Shown here piece after piece: positions 27,998 to 35,672 of a stretch of DNA of 64,000 nt. The notes under the pieces are model-generated. The model searched no databases, was not told the origin of the DNA, and saw nothing but the letters and a program-made list of their open reading frames with translations. Every line of letters starts with the position of its first letter. Position 1 is the stretch's first letter. The stretch lies in assembly GCA_017416855.1 (NCBI GenBank), contig JAFQAZ010000003.1, forward strand, positions 98,832 through 162,831. The letters are read 5' to 3'. The stretch comes from Clostridia bacterium (GTDB lineage Bacteria > Bacillota > Clostridia > UBA1381 > UBA9506). The position numbers were made by a program, and so were the translations under genes.

Positions 27998-28834
27998 TTA
28001 ATCAAACTCTGTATCAAACAAAGCTTCGTTTTCATCATTTTCTTCTGTTTCATCGTCTTCGAATTCAGTATCTACGCCATCCAACTCACTACCAACATTA
28101 TTTGAATCTTCGCTATGGTCAAGTTCTTTAAGTATATCTGCGATAATTTCGTCGTTTGCAAATTTATCAACCATTCGAGCAGCAATAATTATTGCCTCTT
28201 CTAATGTAGCATTGCCGTTTACCCCTTCTTCATTTAAGGAAATTTTCGGTACAAATTTGTTATTGCCCATACCATTTATAACCCCATTTGCAACCATGAA
28301 ATAAACACTATCCTTTGCCCAATTCGATATTTGATCATCATCATCAAAAGGCAACGGTTTAGTGTAAGAAAGAGCAAAGTCACTATCTGTCTTAATAGTC
28401 CAATTTGGAAATAATGACTTTTTTAATACCCTTGTCAGCATCGTAGCTATCTGCTCACGGGTAAGTAGCGCATTTGGGTCAAATTTATCAGCCGACACTC
28501 CGGTTGTGATGCCTACATTCAATGCCTTTAATACCTCAGGATCATCAGTATCGGTAAAAGGATTAGATGCAGGCCAAGCTGTCATCCCCGATAACTGCTC
28601 ATAAGCCTTAACCGATATGGCCGCAAATTCAAGGCGTGTAATTGGTTGCGTCAAATCAACATCTAATAAGCTGTCAGGAATAACCCATAGGTCATTTGCC
28701 TGGTCAAGTTCCTCTTTAGCCCAGTCGGAACATTTACCTGAAACTATTGCGTATTCCGCACTTACATTTGTGATTAAAACACCAAATAAAACCAATATTA
28801 CCACGATAGCTGATAAAGTACGTTTATTTGACAT
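27998..28834 (-). CDS. SLH-domain protein with acidic C-terminal tail
   Basis: About 278 residues from ATG 28834 (GGAAGG upstream). A signal-like N-terminus (LSAIVVILVLFGVLITNVSA) precedes three SLH-type repeats: DWAKEELDQANDLWVIPDSL, then LKALNVGITTGVSADKFDP, then KDSVYFMVANGVINGMGNNK. The last ~35 residues are almost all Asp, Glu and Asn. It is the first gene of the secreted-protein block. It may be a minimal surface anchor or assembly protein. The acidic tail could bind calcium or a basic partner; that is inference. Confidence 0.82.
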   Translation of the reverse strand: MSNKRTLSAIVVILVLFGVLITNVSAEYAIVSGKCSDWAKEELDQANDLWVIPDSLLDVDLTQPITRLEFAAISVKAYEQLSGMTAWPASNPFTDTDDPEVLKALNVGITTGVSADKFDPNALLTREQIATMLTRVLKKSLFPNWTIKTDSDFALSYTKPLPFDDDDQISNWAKDSVYFMVANGVINGMGNNKFVPKISLNEEGVNGNATLEEAIIIAARMVDKFANDEIIADILKELDHSEDSNNVGSELDGVDTEFEDDETEENDENEALFDTEFD

Positions 28835-28896
28835 TTTCAATCCTTCCCTTCTAGAATACTTGTTTCTTTAATCATATCAAGTAACTGCATTTTGAG

Positions 28897-28925
28897 TATA
28901 TAAAAAAAAGACAAACAGCTATCAA
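28897..28925 (-). promoter_or_regulatory. Candidate promoter of the secreted-protein block
   Basis: On the minus strand TTGATA (28925-28920) and TATATA (28902-28897) are separated by exactly 17 bases, about 60 bases before the first SLH gene. A T-rich spacer lies between them. This would transcribe the 13.9-28.8 kb block towards lower coordinates. Confidence 0.5.
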
Positions 28926-28973
28926 AAAAAGACATTTTTATATCTGCTACACTACACTTGTAAATGAAACTGT

Positions 28974-29231
28974 ATGTCCGTTGGCAGAATTGTGTATCAT
29001 AAAATTTGTATAGAACTCTTGCATGAATTATTTGAGGCACTTTCTGCCAAAGACAAACTTGTTCTTCAGCATACATACGGCCTTTTGGCTGAAGAAAAAT
29101 ATACGCTTGAAGAAATCGGATTAAGACTAACCATGCGTCCTGATGGCGTTAAAAAGGCTCGTCATGCTGACGAAAACAAATTGAAAGAAAATTATCAGAA
29201 TAGCAAGTTGTTAAGGAATTTAAACGTTTGA
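28974..29231 (+). pseudogene. Truncated sigma-70-like protein remnant
   Basis: 85 codons. The stretch LFEALSAKDKLVLQHTYGLL, then KYTLEEIGLRLTMRPDGVKKA, then KLKENYQNSKL matches the C-terminal region (region 4-like) of small sigma-70-family proteins carried on Clostridia conjugative elements, which are about twice as long. A stop codon (28965-28967) lies directly upstream in frame and no good ribosome binding site is present. It is most likely a 5'-truncated remnant. Its position next to the recombinase fits the regulatory end of an ICE. Confidence 0.55.
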
Positions 29232-29361
29232 GTTCAACTGCTCAAATAATAAACATAAAACATTTGGATGATATTTTGAATCTATGTGAAAAGAATTTGA
29301 TAACATTGATTGTTAGATTCATTTTTTAGATAAAAGGAAAAATATTTCTTTGTCAAAACCC

Positions 29362-29390
29362 TTGTAATTTCGCTCAACTTTTGATATTAT
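29362..29390 (+). promoter_or_regulatory. Candidate promoter of the serine recombinase
   Basis: TTGTAA (29362-29367) and TATTAT (29385-29390) are 17 bases apart, 40 bases before the recombinase start. Upstream, GAATCTA and TAGATTC (about 29278-29325) flank a loop followed by a T-run, possibly a terminator for the sigma remnant. Confidence 0.5.
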
Positions 29391-29429
29391 TTAAGTAATG
29401 ATACAACGAACTATGTGAGGTGAAATATT

Positions 29430-31097
29430 TTGAACATACACAGAATCAGAGAACAGATGAAATTTAAGTCTATTTACGAGATTCCTATGAGGGTTACTTT
29501 TTATGCCCGCGTTTCTTCCGAGAAAGATGAACAGTTAAACTCCCTTGACAACCAGATTACTTATTACACTGACCTCATCAAAAAAAATCCCCACTGGGAT
29601 TATGTGCCGGGATATATTGACGAGGGTATATCAGGCATATCCACTCAAAAGCGTGAGAACTTTAACCAAATGATTGAAGATGCAAAAAGTGATATGTTCG
29701 ATTTTGTTATTACAAAGGAAATTTCCCGTTTTGCAAGAAATACTCTTGACAGTATTCAGTTCACTCGTGAACTTTTAAAAAATGGTGTCGGTATATTTTT
29801 TCAGAACGATAATATTAATACTCTTGATGAGGACTCGGAGCTTCGTCTTTCCATTATGTCGTCCATTGCACAGGACGAGCTACGGAAACTTTCCTCTCGT
29901 ATTAAATTTGGTCATCAGCAGGCGATAAAGAACCATGTGGTGCTTGGCAACAGCAGAATTTTCGGTTATGACAAAAAGGATAAGAAATTGGTAATAAACG
30001 AAGAAGAGGCAAAGATGGTTCGTGAGCTTTTTGAACTTTATGCAACTGACCAATATAGTATGAAACAGATTGAAGACATATTCTGGAACAGAGGATACAG
30101 AAATCGTAACGGCAACAAAATTGCACATTCCACAATGGCAAATACTATTTCCAATCCCAAATACAAAGGCTATTATGTGGGTAATAAAGTTAAAATTGTA
30201 GATATGTTTACTAAGAAACAACATTTTCTTCCCCCTGAAGAATGGGTTATGTTCAAGGATGAAACCGGAGACATTGTACCTGCTATTGTAAGCGAGGAGC
30301 TTTGGGAAGCGGCGAATACTGTTTTAGAAAGACGAAGCAAGGATGTAAAAAAAAGACAGAACATTTGCAACCATGCAAATCTCTTAACAGGCAAGCTATT
30401 CTGCACACATTGTGGCAAGGCATACTATCGCCGTGACAGTGTGGATAGGCAAGGGAACAAAAACAGCAAATGGGTATGTAGCGGTAAAATAAATAACGGT
30501 GCTGACTCCTGCCCGTCTTTTGCAATTTATGAAGAAGAAATTAAACCTGTTCTTTTTGATGTGTTTAACGAAACATCTCCTGTGGCAGAGGATTTGGTTG
30601 AATCTTATATTGAAATGTATAAAACCATTGATGCCAATGGTGAGATGCTTAAAGATATCGAGAAATTAAAAACACAAATTGAGCACGAACAGAAAAAGAA
30701 ACGAAAAATTCTTGATTATAATCTGAACGGCGATTTGGACGATAAAGAATATATTCAAATGAATAATGAGTGCAAGGCTATTATTGAGGAATTGGAAAAG
30801 GAACTTTTTGATTTGCAGGAGCAACAAAATTCCAAGGAAGATTTCAGAAAGCACATTGAAGAAATCCGCCGCGTTTTAACCGCAGCTCAAAAGGATGCGG
30901 CAAACGGAGTTATATCAAAGGAATTTGTAAACAAATATATTGATAAAATCTTTGTTACGCCCGAAGGGGATAGATTAAAGCTTGAAATCAAGATTTTTAC
31001 GGGCAAAATGTGCGAAAAATACCTTTCTAATATAAAAAGTCGTACAGGTCAAATGAGTAAAAAGATGGTTGAAGCTTACGAAAACAGCATTAAATAA
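29430..31097 (+). CDS. Large serine recombinase of the left island
   Basis: 555 residues. The resolvase domain starts MRVTFYARVSSEKDEQLNSL with the catalytic Ser in RVSS, and includes EISRFARN and QDELRKLSSRIKFGHQQ. The recombinase domain (about 190-290) has LFELYATDQYSMKQIEDIF and NPKYKGYY. A zinc ribbon is formed by LFCTHCGKAYYRR and WVCSG...DSCP, followed by a long coiled coil (about 400-500). Such enzymes integrate and excise conjugative or mobilisable elements. The TTG start at 29430 has GAGGTGA 7 bases upstream. It is the last gene before core DNA begins. Confidence 0.9.
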   Translation: MNIHRIREQMKFKSIYEIPMRVTFYARVSSEKDEQLNSLDNQITYYTDLIKKNPHWDYVPGYIDEGISGISTQKRENFNQMIEDAKSDMFDFVITKEISRFARNTLDSIQFTRELLKNGVGIFFQNDNINTLDEDSELRLSIMSSIAQDELRKLSSRIKFGHQQAIKNHVVLGNSRIFGYDKKDKKLVINEEEAKMVRELFELYATDQYSMKQIEDIFWNRGYRNRNGNKIAHSTMANTISNPKYKGYYVGNKVKIVDMFTKKQHFLPPEEWVMFKDETGDIVPAIVSEELWEAANTVLERRSKDVKKRQNICNHANLLTGKLFCTHCGKAYYRRDSVDRQGNKNSKWVCSGKINNGADSCPSFAIYEEEIKPVLFDVFNETSPVAEDLVESYIEMYKTIDANGEMLKDIEKLKTQIEHEQKKKRKILDYNLNGDLDDKEYIQMNNECKAIIEELEKELFDLQEQQNSKEDFRKHIEEIRRVLTAAQKDAANGVISKEFVNKYIDKIFVTPEGDRLKLEIKIFTGKMCEKYLSNIKSRTGQMSKKMVEAYENSIK

Positions 31098-31120
31098 CAA
31101 CCCTTAAAAACCGTAACAAA

Positions 31121-31165
31121 AAAGCGTATTTTGTAAGATTCGTTTTACAAAATACGCTTTTCTTT
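31121..31165. terminator. Strong bidirectional terminator after the recombinase
   Basis: AAAGCGTATTTTGTAA (31121-31136) and TTACAAAATACGCTTT (31145-31160) form a perfect 16-bp stem, flanked by A-runs and T-runs. It separates the recombinase from the convergent htpG gene. Confidence 0.85.
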
Positions 31166-31202
31166 AATATCGTGGGATGTCGTCCCCTACAAGAGTTTTA
31201 TT

Positions 31203-31348
31203 AGCACGGTCAGCGCTTTTTCTGCAACCATGGTTGGACGAAAACGGATGCAGATTGTGCAAACTGAGCCCGACGCTGTATGAAGATACCGCGAGTGGTG
31301 AAGGTTGCGCAAAGTGCTCCAGCACGGTCGGCGCCGTCTTCTACAACC
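31203..31348. repeat. Imperfect duplicated segment at the island/core junction
   Basis: AGCACGGTCAGCGC followed by TTTTCTGCAACC (31203-31229) recurs as AGCACGGTCGGCGC followed by CGTCTTCTACAACC (31321-31348). A second imperfect pair is AGATTGTGCAAACTG (about 31252) and AGGTTGCGCAAAGTG (about 31302). A perfect palindrome CAACCATGGTTG sits at 31224-31235. The segment abuts the htpG stop and could contain an attachment site or a dispersed genomic repeat. Confidence 0.45.
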
Positions 31349-31350
31349 CA

Positions 31351-33231
31351 CTACTGCATCAATTCGCAAATTAAATTCGTATACGTCACCGGATCTTCAA
31401 TGGGCAAACCTTCAATGAGCAGAGCGCTGTCATAAAGCACCTGCGCATATTGTTTTAATTTATCCTTATTGCTATCCAATAAACCGGCAATTTTTTCAAA
31501 AATCGGGTGGTTTACATTGATTTCCAGCACTCGTTCTGCCTTCACCTTCTGGTCGTTGGGCATGGCATTCAACACCTTTTCCATTTCCAGAGAAAGAGCG
31601 CCGTCGCTGGTTAAGCAAACCGGATGAGATTTCAAACGGGTGGAAGCGCGAACTTCTTTCACCTTATCACCCAAAGCATCCTTTAAGAAAAGGAATAAAT
31701 CCTTGTTTTCTTCCTTTTTCTTTTCGTTTTCCTTCTTTTCTTCTTCGGATTCGATATCCAAATCACCGGCGGAAACGGATTTAAAGGTTTTGCCGTCAAA
31801 TTCACGGAGCATCTGGATGGAGAATTCGTCCACATCATCGGTAAAGTACAGAATTTCGCAGCCCTTTTCGGCTACCAGCTCGGTCTGAGGCAGTTTTTCA
31901 ATCTTTTCAATGCTCTCACCGCAGGCATAGTAAATATGCTTCTGATCTTCCTTCATACGGGATACATACTCAGAAAGGGTAACCATTTTCTTTTCCGTTG
32001 AGGACCAGAAAATGAGCAGGTCTTTCAGTAAATCCTTGTCCTTGCCAAAGTTTTCATACACACCGAATTTAATCTGACGGGAGAAGTTTTTGAAAAAGGC
32101 TTCATATTTTTCCCGGTCATTCTTCAGCATATTGAGGAGCTCACTCTTGATTTTCTTCTGCAGATGGCTGGCAATGGCCTTCAGCTGGCGGTCATGCTGC
32201 AGAATTTCACGGGAGATATTCAAGGAAAGGTCAGCGGAATCTACCAAACCCTTCACAAAACGGAAGCACTCCGGTAACAACTCTGCACAGGATTCCATAA
32301 TCAGAACACCGTTGGCATAAAGCTGCAGACCTTTTTCAAAATCCTTGGTATAAAAATCAAAGGGAGCGTGAGCCGGAATGTATAACAACGCGGTGTAACT
32401 TGTCATACCATCAGCACTGGTATGAATCACCGACAGAGGATTTTCAAAATCATAGAATTTATCTTTATAAAAGCTGTTATAGTCCTCATCCGTCAGTTCA
32501 GACTTGGTCTTTTTCCAGATGGGCACCATAGAGTTTAAGGTTTCAACTTCCCTGTACTGTTCATATTCTTTGTCATTATCTGCTTTAGGACGACTTTTAG
32601 TCACTTCCATCATAATAGGATAGCGAATATAATCAGAATATTTTTTCACAATGGAACGCAGACGGTATTCGTCTAAAAATTCATCATAGTTTTCATCTTC
32701 GGTATTGGCCTTTAATGAAAGAACAATCTGTGTACCAACCGTTTCTTTTTCCGCTTCTTTTACAGTGTAGCCATCAGTACCTTCGGCTTCCCACTGATAA
32801 GCGGTGTCACTTTCTAAGGCACGGCTTAACACAGTTACCTTATCGGCAATCATAAAAGCAGAATAAAAGCCAACACCAAACTGACCGATAATATCTACAT
32901 CCTCCAGCTTTTCGTTTTCACTCTTAAACTTTAAAGAGCCACTTTTGGCAATGGTACCTAAATTTTCTTCCAGTTCTTCCTTTGTCATACCAATACCCGT
33001 ATCGGTGACGGTCAGGGTTCTCTTTTCTTTATCCGCCTCTAACCGAATATAAAAATCGTCACGGTTAAAGCTTAAATTTTCATCAGACAGGGTGCGATAA
33101 TAGAGCTTATCCATTGCATCGCTGGCGTTGGAAATCAACTCACGAAGAAAAATCTCCTTATGTGTATAAATGGAATTAATCATCAATTCCAATAATCGTT
33201 TTGACTCGGATTTAAATGCTTTTTTAGCCAT
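31351..33231 (-). CDS. htpG: Molecular chaperone HtpG (Hsp90 family)
   Basis: 626 residues, full family length. The GHKL ATP-binding domain shows [16 protein letters not shown] (Asn for Mg-ATP), [24 protein letters not shown] and [18 protein letters not shown]. The middle domain has [15 protein letters not shown] with the ATP-contacting Arg. The C-terminal dimerisation domain is present. It refolds and stabilises client proteins in the cytoplasm. A CIRCE operator and a sigma-A promoter lie upstream, so HrcA repression and heat induction are expected. It marks the start of core genome beside the island. Confidence 0.98.
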   Translation of the reverse strand: MAKKAFKSESKRLLELMINSIYTHKEIFLRELISNASDAMDKLYYRTLSDENLSFNRDDFYIRLEADKEKRTLTVTDTGIGMTKEELEENLGTIAKSGSLKFKSENEKLEDVDIIGQFGVGFYSAFMIADKVTVLSRALESDTAYQWEAEGTDGYTVKEAEKETVGTQIVLSLKANTEDENYDEFLDEYRLRSIVKKYSDYIRYPIMMEVTKSRPKADNDKEYEQYREVETLNSMVPIWKKTKSELTDEDYNSFYKDKFYDFENPLSVIHTSADGMTSYTALLYIPAHAPFDFYTKDFEKGLQLYANGVLIMESCAELLPECFRFVKGLVDSADLSLNISREILQHDRQLKAIASHLQKKIKSELLNMLKNDREKYEAFFKNFSRQIKFGVYENFGKDKDLLKDLLIFWSSTEKKMVTLSEYVSRMKEDQKHIYYACGESIEKIEKLPQTELVAEKGCEILYFTDDVDEFSIQMLREFDGKTFKSVSAGDLDIESEEEKKENEKKKEENKDLFLFLKDALGDKVKEVRASTRLKSHPVCLTSDGALSLEMEKVLNAMPNDQKVKAERVLEINVNHPIFEKIAGLLDSNKDKLKQYAQVLYDSALLIEGLPIEDPVTYTNLICELMQ

Positions 33232-33255
33232 ATAAATTGCCTCCAGAAAGAAATA

Positions 33256-33282
33256 TTAGCACTCTCGCCTTTAGAGTGCTAA
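33256..33282. promoter_or_regulatory. CIRCE operator (HrcA site) of htpG
   Basis: TTAGCACTC (33256-33264), nine bases, and GAGTGCTAA (33274-33282) match the CIRCE inverted repeat exactly. It lies between the promoter and the htpG start. Confidence 0.95.
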
Positions 33283-33286
33283 TACT

Positions 33287-33314
33287 ATTGTACCACATTT
33301 TATCCGTTTGTCAA
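33287..33314 (-). promoter_or_regulatory. htpG promoter
   Basis: On the minus strand TTGACA (33314-33309) and TACAAT (33292-33287) are 16 bases apart, directly followed by the CIRCE element. Confidence 0.8.
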
Positions 33315-33358
33315 CCCTGTTCACAGTTCTTTTACAAAAAACACCAATAAATACTTTC

Positions 33359-33538
33359 TTATCCCTGCTCTTGCTCTAAAACAATTTCTCCAAATTCCTT
33401 TTCATACTCTAATACACATTTTCGAATCATATGAAGAATTTTGCCGTTGGCAGAACGGCCATCATATTCACAAACATAACGAAACTTACGCAACAATTCA
33501 TCATCAATTCTCAACCCAAAATGACGTTCAATTTTCAT
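33359..33538 (-). CDS. Small ribbon-helix-helix (Arc-like) DNA-binding protein
   Basis: 59 residues from ATG 33538, which has GGAGG 5 bases upstream. MKIERHFGLRIDDELLRKFR gives the beta strand and first helix. GRSANGKILHMIRKCVLEYEKEFG gives the second helix, with the NG turn typical of Arc/MetJ-like proteins. It probably dimerises and binds repeats in the AT-rich gap to its divergent neighbour, where AGAGTT motifs recur. Such proteins often autoregulate. Its target genes beyond this gap are unknown. Confidence 0.7.
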   Translation of the reverse strand: MKIERHFGLRIDDELLRKFRYVCEYDGRSANGKILHMIRKCVLEYEKEFGEIVLEQEQG

Positions 33539-33564
33539 AAATTCCTCCATAATAAATTTATTAT

Positions 33565-33632
33565 AGAGTTATTATAGACTTTTATTAACTTTTTATGTAT
33601 AATTAGAGTTGATACAGAGTTATTATAACTCT
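33565..33632. promoter_or_regulatory. Repeated AGAGTT operator array with promoter
   Basis: AGAGTTATTATA occurs at 33565-33576 and again inside AGAGTTATTATAACTCT (33616-33632, 8-base arms around one T). A third AGAGTT is at 33605. A plus-strand promoter, TAGACT (33575-33580), 17 bases, TATAAT (33598-33603), lies between the copies, so bound protein would block it. Confidence 0.55.
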
Positions 33633-33651
33633 TAAAAATTTAGAGGTGCTT

Positions 33652-33981
33652 ATGAAAGTTGCAATTATTGGCTCAAGAAATTTAAAAATTGATTGTTTAG
33701 AAAAATATTTACCGGCAGATACAACAGAAATCATATCCGGCGGAGCAAAAGGAATTGACTGTTGTGCAAAAGAATTTGCCATAGCTAACAATATTACATT
33801 GACAGAATTTTTGCCTGACTATCAAAAATACAGAAGAGGCGCTCCCTTAAAAAGAAATTTACAAATTATTGAATATGCCGATTTGGTTATCGCTTTTTGG
33901 GACGGAAAATCAAGAGGAACAAAATTTGTGATAGAAAATTGTCAGAAAAGAAGTAAAAAAATAGAAGTATATACCCTCTAA
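33652..33981 (+). CDS. SLOG-superfamily protein (DUF2493/YspA-like)
   Basis: 109 residues from ATG 33652 (AGAGGTG upstream). MKVAIIGSRNL starts a Rossmann-like fold, and IISGGAKGIDCCAKEFA is the SLOG signature shared with DprA and LOG proteins. FLPDYQKYRRGAPLKRN and DLVIAFWDGKSRGT follow, as in DUF2493 proteins. The family is thought to bind nucleotide-derived ligands, often near phage or defence genes. Divergent from the RHH gene with shared operator repeats, suggesting a regulated pair. The function is not established. Confidence 0.75.
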   Translation: MKVAIIGSRNLKIDCLEKYLPADTTEIISGGAKGIDCCAKEFAIANNITLTEFLPDYQKYRRGAPLKRNLQIIEYADLVIAFWDGKSRGTKFVIENCQKRSKKIEVYTL

Positions 33982-34017
33982 CCAATCCACTGTTATCTTA
34001 TGTCCTGCCGGACGGGC

Positions 34018-34108
34018 CTACTTTTGATTGCAAAAGTAGCAAAACGAAGGGGGAGTTTCGATTCTCCCCCTTCAACCCCCTCAAAACGACACAGGGGCTT
34101 TGCCCCTG
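34018..34108. repeat. Cluster of three strong hairpins, probable dispersed repeat
   Basis: CTACTTTTG/CAAAAGTAG (34018-34039), GAAGGGGGAG/CTCCCCCTTC (34046-34073) and CAGGGGC/GCCCCTG (34092-34108) follow one another. It resembles GC-rich intergenic repeats I recall from Clostridia genomes. It may also terminate the SLOG transcript. No gene is present. Confidence 0.5.
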
Positions 34109-34172
34109 GACCCCACGTTTGTCGATAGATGTATATACATAGAAATATTTTTCAAAAAAATTAAAAAAACTC

Positions 34173-34201
34173 TTTACAAACAAAAACTTTTGTGCTATAC
34201 T
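34173..34201 (+). promoter_or_regulatory. tRNA-Thr promoter
   Basis: TTTACA (34173-34178), 17 bases, TATACT (34196-34201), preceded by TGTGC that gives an extended -10. The tRNA begins 20 bases downstream. Confidence 0.8.
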
Positions 34202-34220
34202 ATTTTAGTACAAAAGATGT

Positions 34221-34296
<76 letters not shown>

Positions 34297-34331
34297 AAAA
34301 ATCCGGAACGCAATCTGTGTTCCGGATTTTT
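34297..34331 (+). terminator. Terminator after tRNA-Thr
   Basis: AAAAATCCGGAAC and GTTCCGGATTTTT form a perfect stem with loop GCAATCTGT, ending in a T-run. Confidence 0.88.
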
Positions 34332-34383
34332 ACATTAGATTCAACATTTTGTCACATACTACATAGAAAACAGGAGTCAGATT

Positions 34384-34923
34384 ATGAAACTGCTTTGGAC
34401 TTTGTTTATCACCTTTGCCCGCATCGGCGGTTTTACCTTCGGCGGTGGTTATGCTATGCTCCCCATGCTGCAAAAGGAACTGGTAGAAAAACACAAATGG
34501 ACAACCGAAGAAGATTTAATGGATTTTTATGCCATTGCTCAATGTACCCCCGGTGTGATTGCCGTCAACACGGCTACATTAGTTGGTTACCGCATTAAAG
34601 GTGTGCTGGGTAGCATTGCTGCCACCATTGGTGTTGTATTTCCCTCTTTTGTTATCATTTCCATTATCGCTGCTGTGCTGAACAATTTCGCGGAGCTGGC
34701 GATTGTAAAAAATGCCTTCATCGGCATCCGCGCCTGTGTTTGTGCATTGATTCTGGATTCCGTTATTAAATTAGGTAAAAAAGCCATTAAAGACATACCG
34801 ACAGTCATCATTGCCGCCATCGTCTTTCTGATTATGTGCTTTTTTAATCTGTCGCCCATTATCCTGGTGGTTCTTGCCGGCCTGACCGGACTCCTTTTAC
34901 AAGGGAGGAAGCTTTCAAAATGA
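34384..34923 (+). CDS. Chromate transporter half, N-terminal type
   Basis: 179 residues with about five to six membrane helices. The signature FARIGGFTFGGGYAMLPML and LMDFYAIAQCTPGVIAVNTA identify a CHR-family (ChrA) half protein. Two short adjacent genes replace the single long ChrA, with the second starting inside this stop. Full-length ChrA exports chromate; many short pairs have no proven substrate. AGGAG precedes the ATG. Confidence 0.9.
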   Translation: MKLLWTLFITFARIGGFTFGGGYAMLPMLQKELVEKHKWTTEEDLMDFYAIAQCTPGVIAVNTATLVGYRIKGVLGSIAATIGVVFPSFVIISIIAAVLNNFAELAIVKNAFIGIRACVCALILDSVIKLGKKAIKDIPTVIIAAIVFLIMCFFNLSPIILVVLAGLTGLLLQGRKLSK

Positions 34924-35477
34924 TTTATATTATGTTGTTTTACGAATTTTTCAAAACCGGTCTGTTTGCTGTAGGCGGCGGTCTGGCAACCCTGCCTTTT
35001 TTGCGCAATATAGCCACTGTGCATCCCGATTGGTTTACAGAGGCTATGCTGGCCGATATGATTGCCATCTCTGAGTCCACTCCCGGCCCCATCGGCGTGA
35101 ATATGGCCACCTATGCCGGCTATCAGGCCGCAGGGCTCCCCGGTGCATTTGTTGCCACCTTTGGTTTAGTGTTGCCGGCGTTCTTAACCATTTTAGTCGT
35201 AATCAAAGTGTTGGACACCTTCAAAGATAACCGCTATGTAAATGCGGTTTTTTACGGTTTGCGCCCGGCTGTTGCCGGCTTGATCGGTGCCGCAGGCATT
35301 GCCGTGGCCAAAAGTTCTTTATTAAATCTTTCTGCCAGCGGCATTCTGAATATGATTCACATCCCTTCGGTGTGCATCTTTGTTCTGGTTTTTATCACGC
35401 TGAAATTGTTTAAAAAGCACCCCCTGTGGTACCTGCTTACATCCGCTTTAGTTGGAATTTTATTAGGTTTTCTATAA
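34920..35477 (+). CDS. Chromate transporter half, C-terminal type
   Basis: 185 residues, membrane protein. FFKTGLFAVGGGLATLPFL and AISESTPGPIGVNMATYAGY repeat the CHR signature. It overlaps the first half by 4 bases (ATGA), so the two are translated together and probably form a heterodimer in the membrane with antiparallel topology, as known for paired short CHR proteins. Substrate not shown by sequence. Confidence 0.9.
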   Translation: MIYIMLFYEFFKTGLFAVGGGLATLPFLRNIATVHPDWFTEAMLADMIAISESTPGPIGVNMATYAGYQAAGLPGAFVATFGLVLPAFLTILVVIKVLDTFKDNRYVNAVFYGLRPAVAGLIGAAGIAVAKSSLLNLSASGILNMIHIPSVCIFVLVFITLKLFKKHPLWYLLTSALVGILLGFL

Positions 35478-35494
35478 ATCTTATAAAATTCCTC

Positions 35495-35523
35495 TTGACA
35501 AATAAAGGGATTCGTGCTACAAT
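35495..35523 (+). promoter_or_regulatory. tRNA-Leu promoter
   Basis: TTGACA (35495-35500), 17 bases, TACAAT (35518-35523), again with GTGC directly before the -10. Confidence 0.88.
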
Positions 35524-35549
35524 ATGATGGTCGTATGAATTAAATGCGC

Positions 35550-35636
35550 GCCGTTGTGGTGGAATTGGCAGACACCCGGGACTTAAAATCCCGTGGGAGC
35601 GATCCCGTACCGGTTCAAGTCCGGTCAACGGCACCA
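35550..35636 (+). tRNA. tRNA-Leu (anticodon TAA)
   Basis: The acceptor GCCGTTG pairs with CAACGGC. The loop TTAAAAT on GGGAC/CCCGT gives anticodon TAA. A long variable arm (GGGAGCGATCCC) is typical of class II tRNAs, and CCA is encoded. Confidence 0.96.
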
Positions 35637-35668
35637 AAAAAGACTATTCTCAACGAATAGTCTTTTTT
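35637..35668. terminator. Bidirectional terminator between tRNA-Leu and nfo
   Basis: AAAAAGACTATTC (35637-35649) and GAATAGTCTTTTT (35655-35667) form a 13-bp stem with loop TCAAC. A- and T-runs serve both strands. Confidence 0.88.
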
Positions 35669-35672
35669 CTTT

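Noticed and set aside
28837..29076. 79-codon minus-strand frame next to the first SLH gene
   Set aside because: It lies opposite the sigma-like remnant and covers the likely promoter of the SLH block; the composition does not look coding.
31187..31369. 60-codon Arg-rich frame at the island/core seam
   Set aside because: It overlaps the htpG stop region and repeated DNA, with no start signal.
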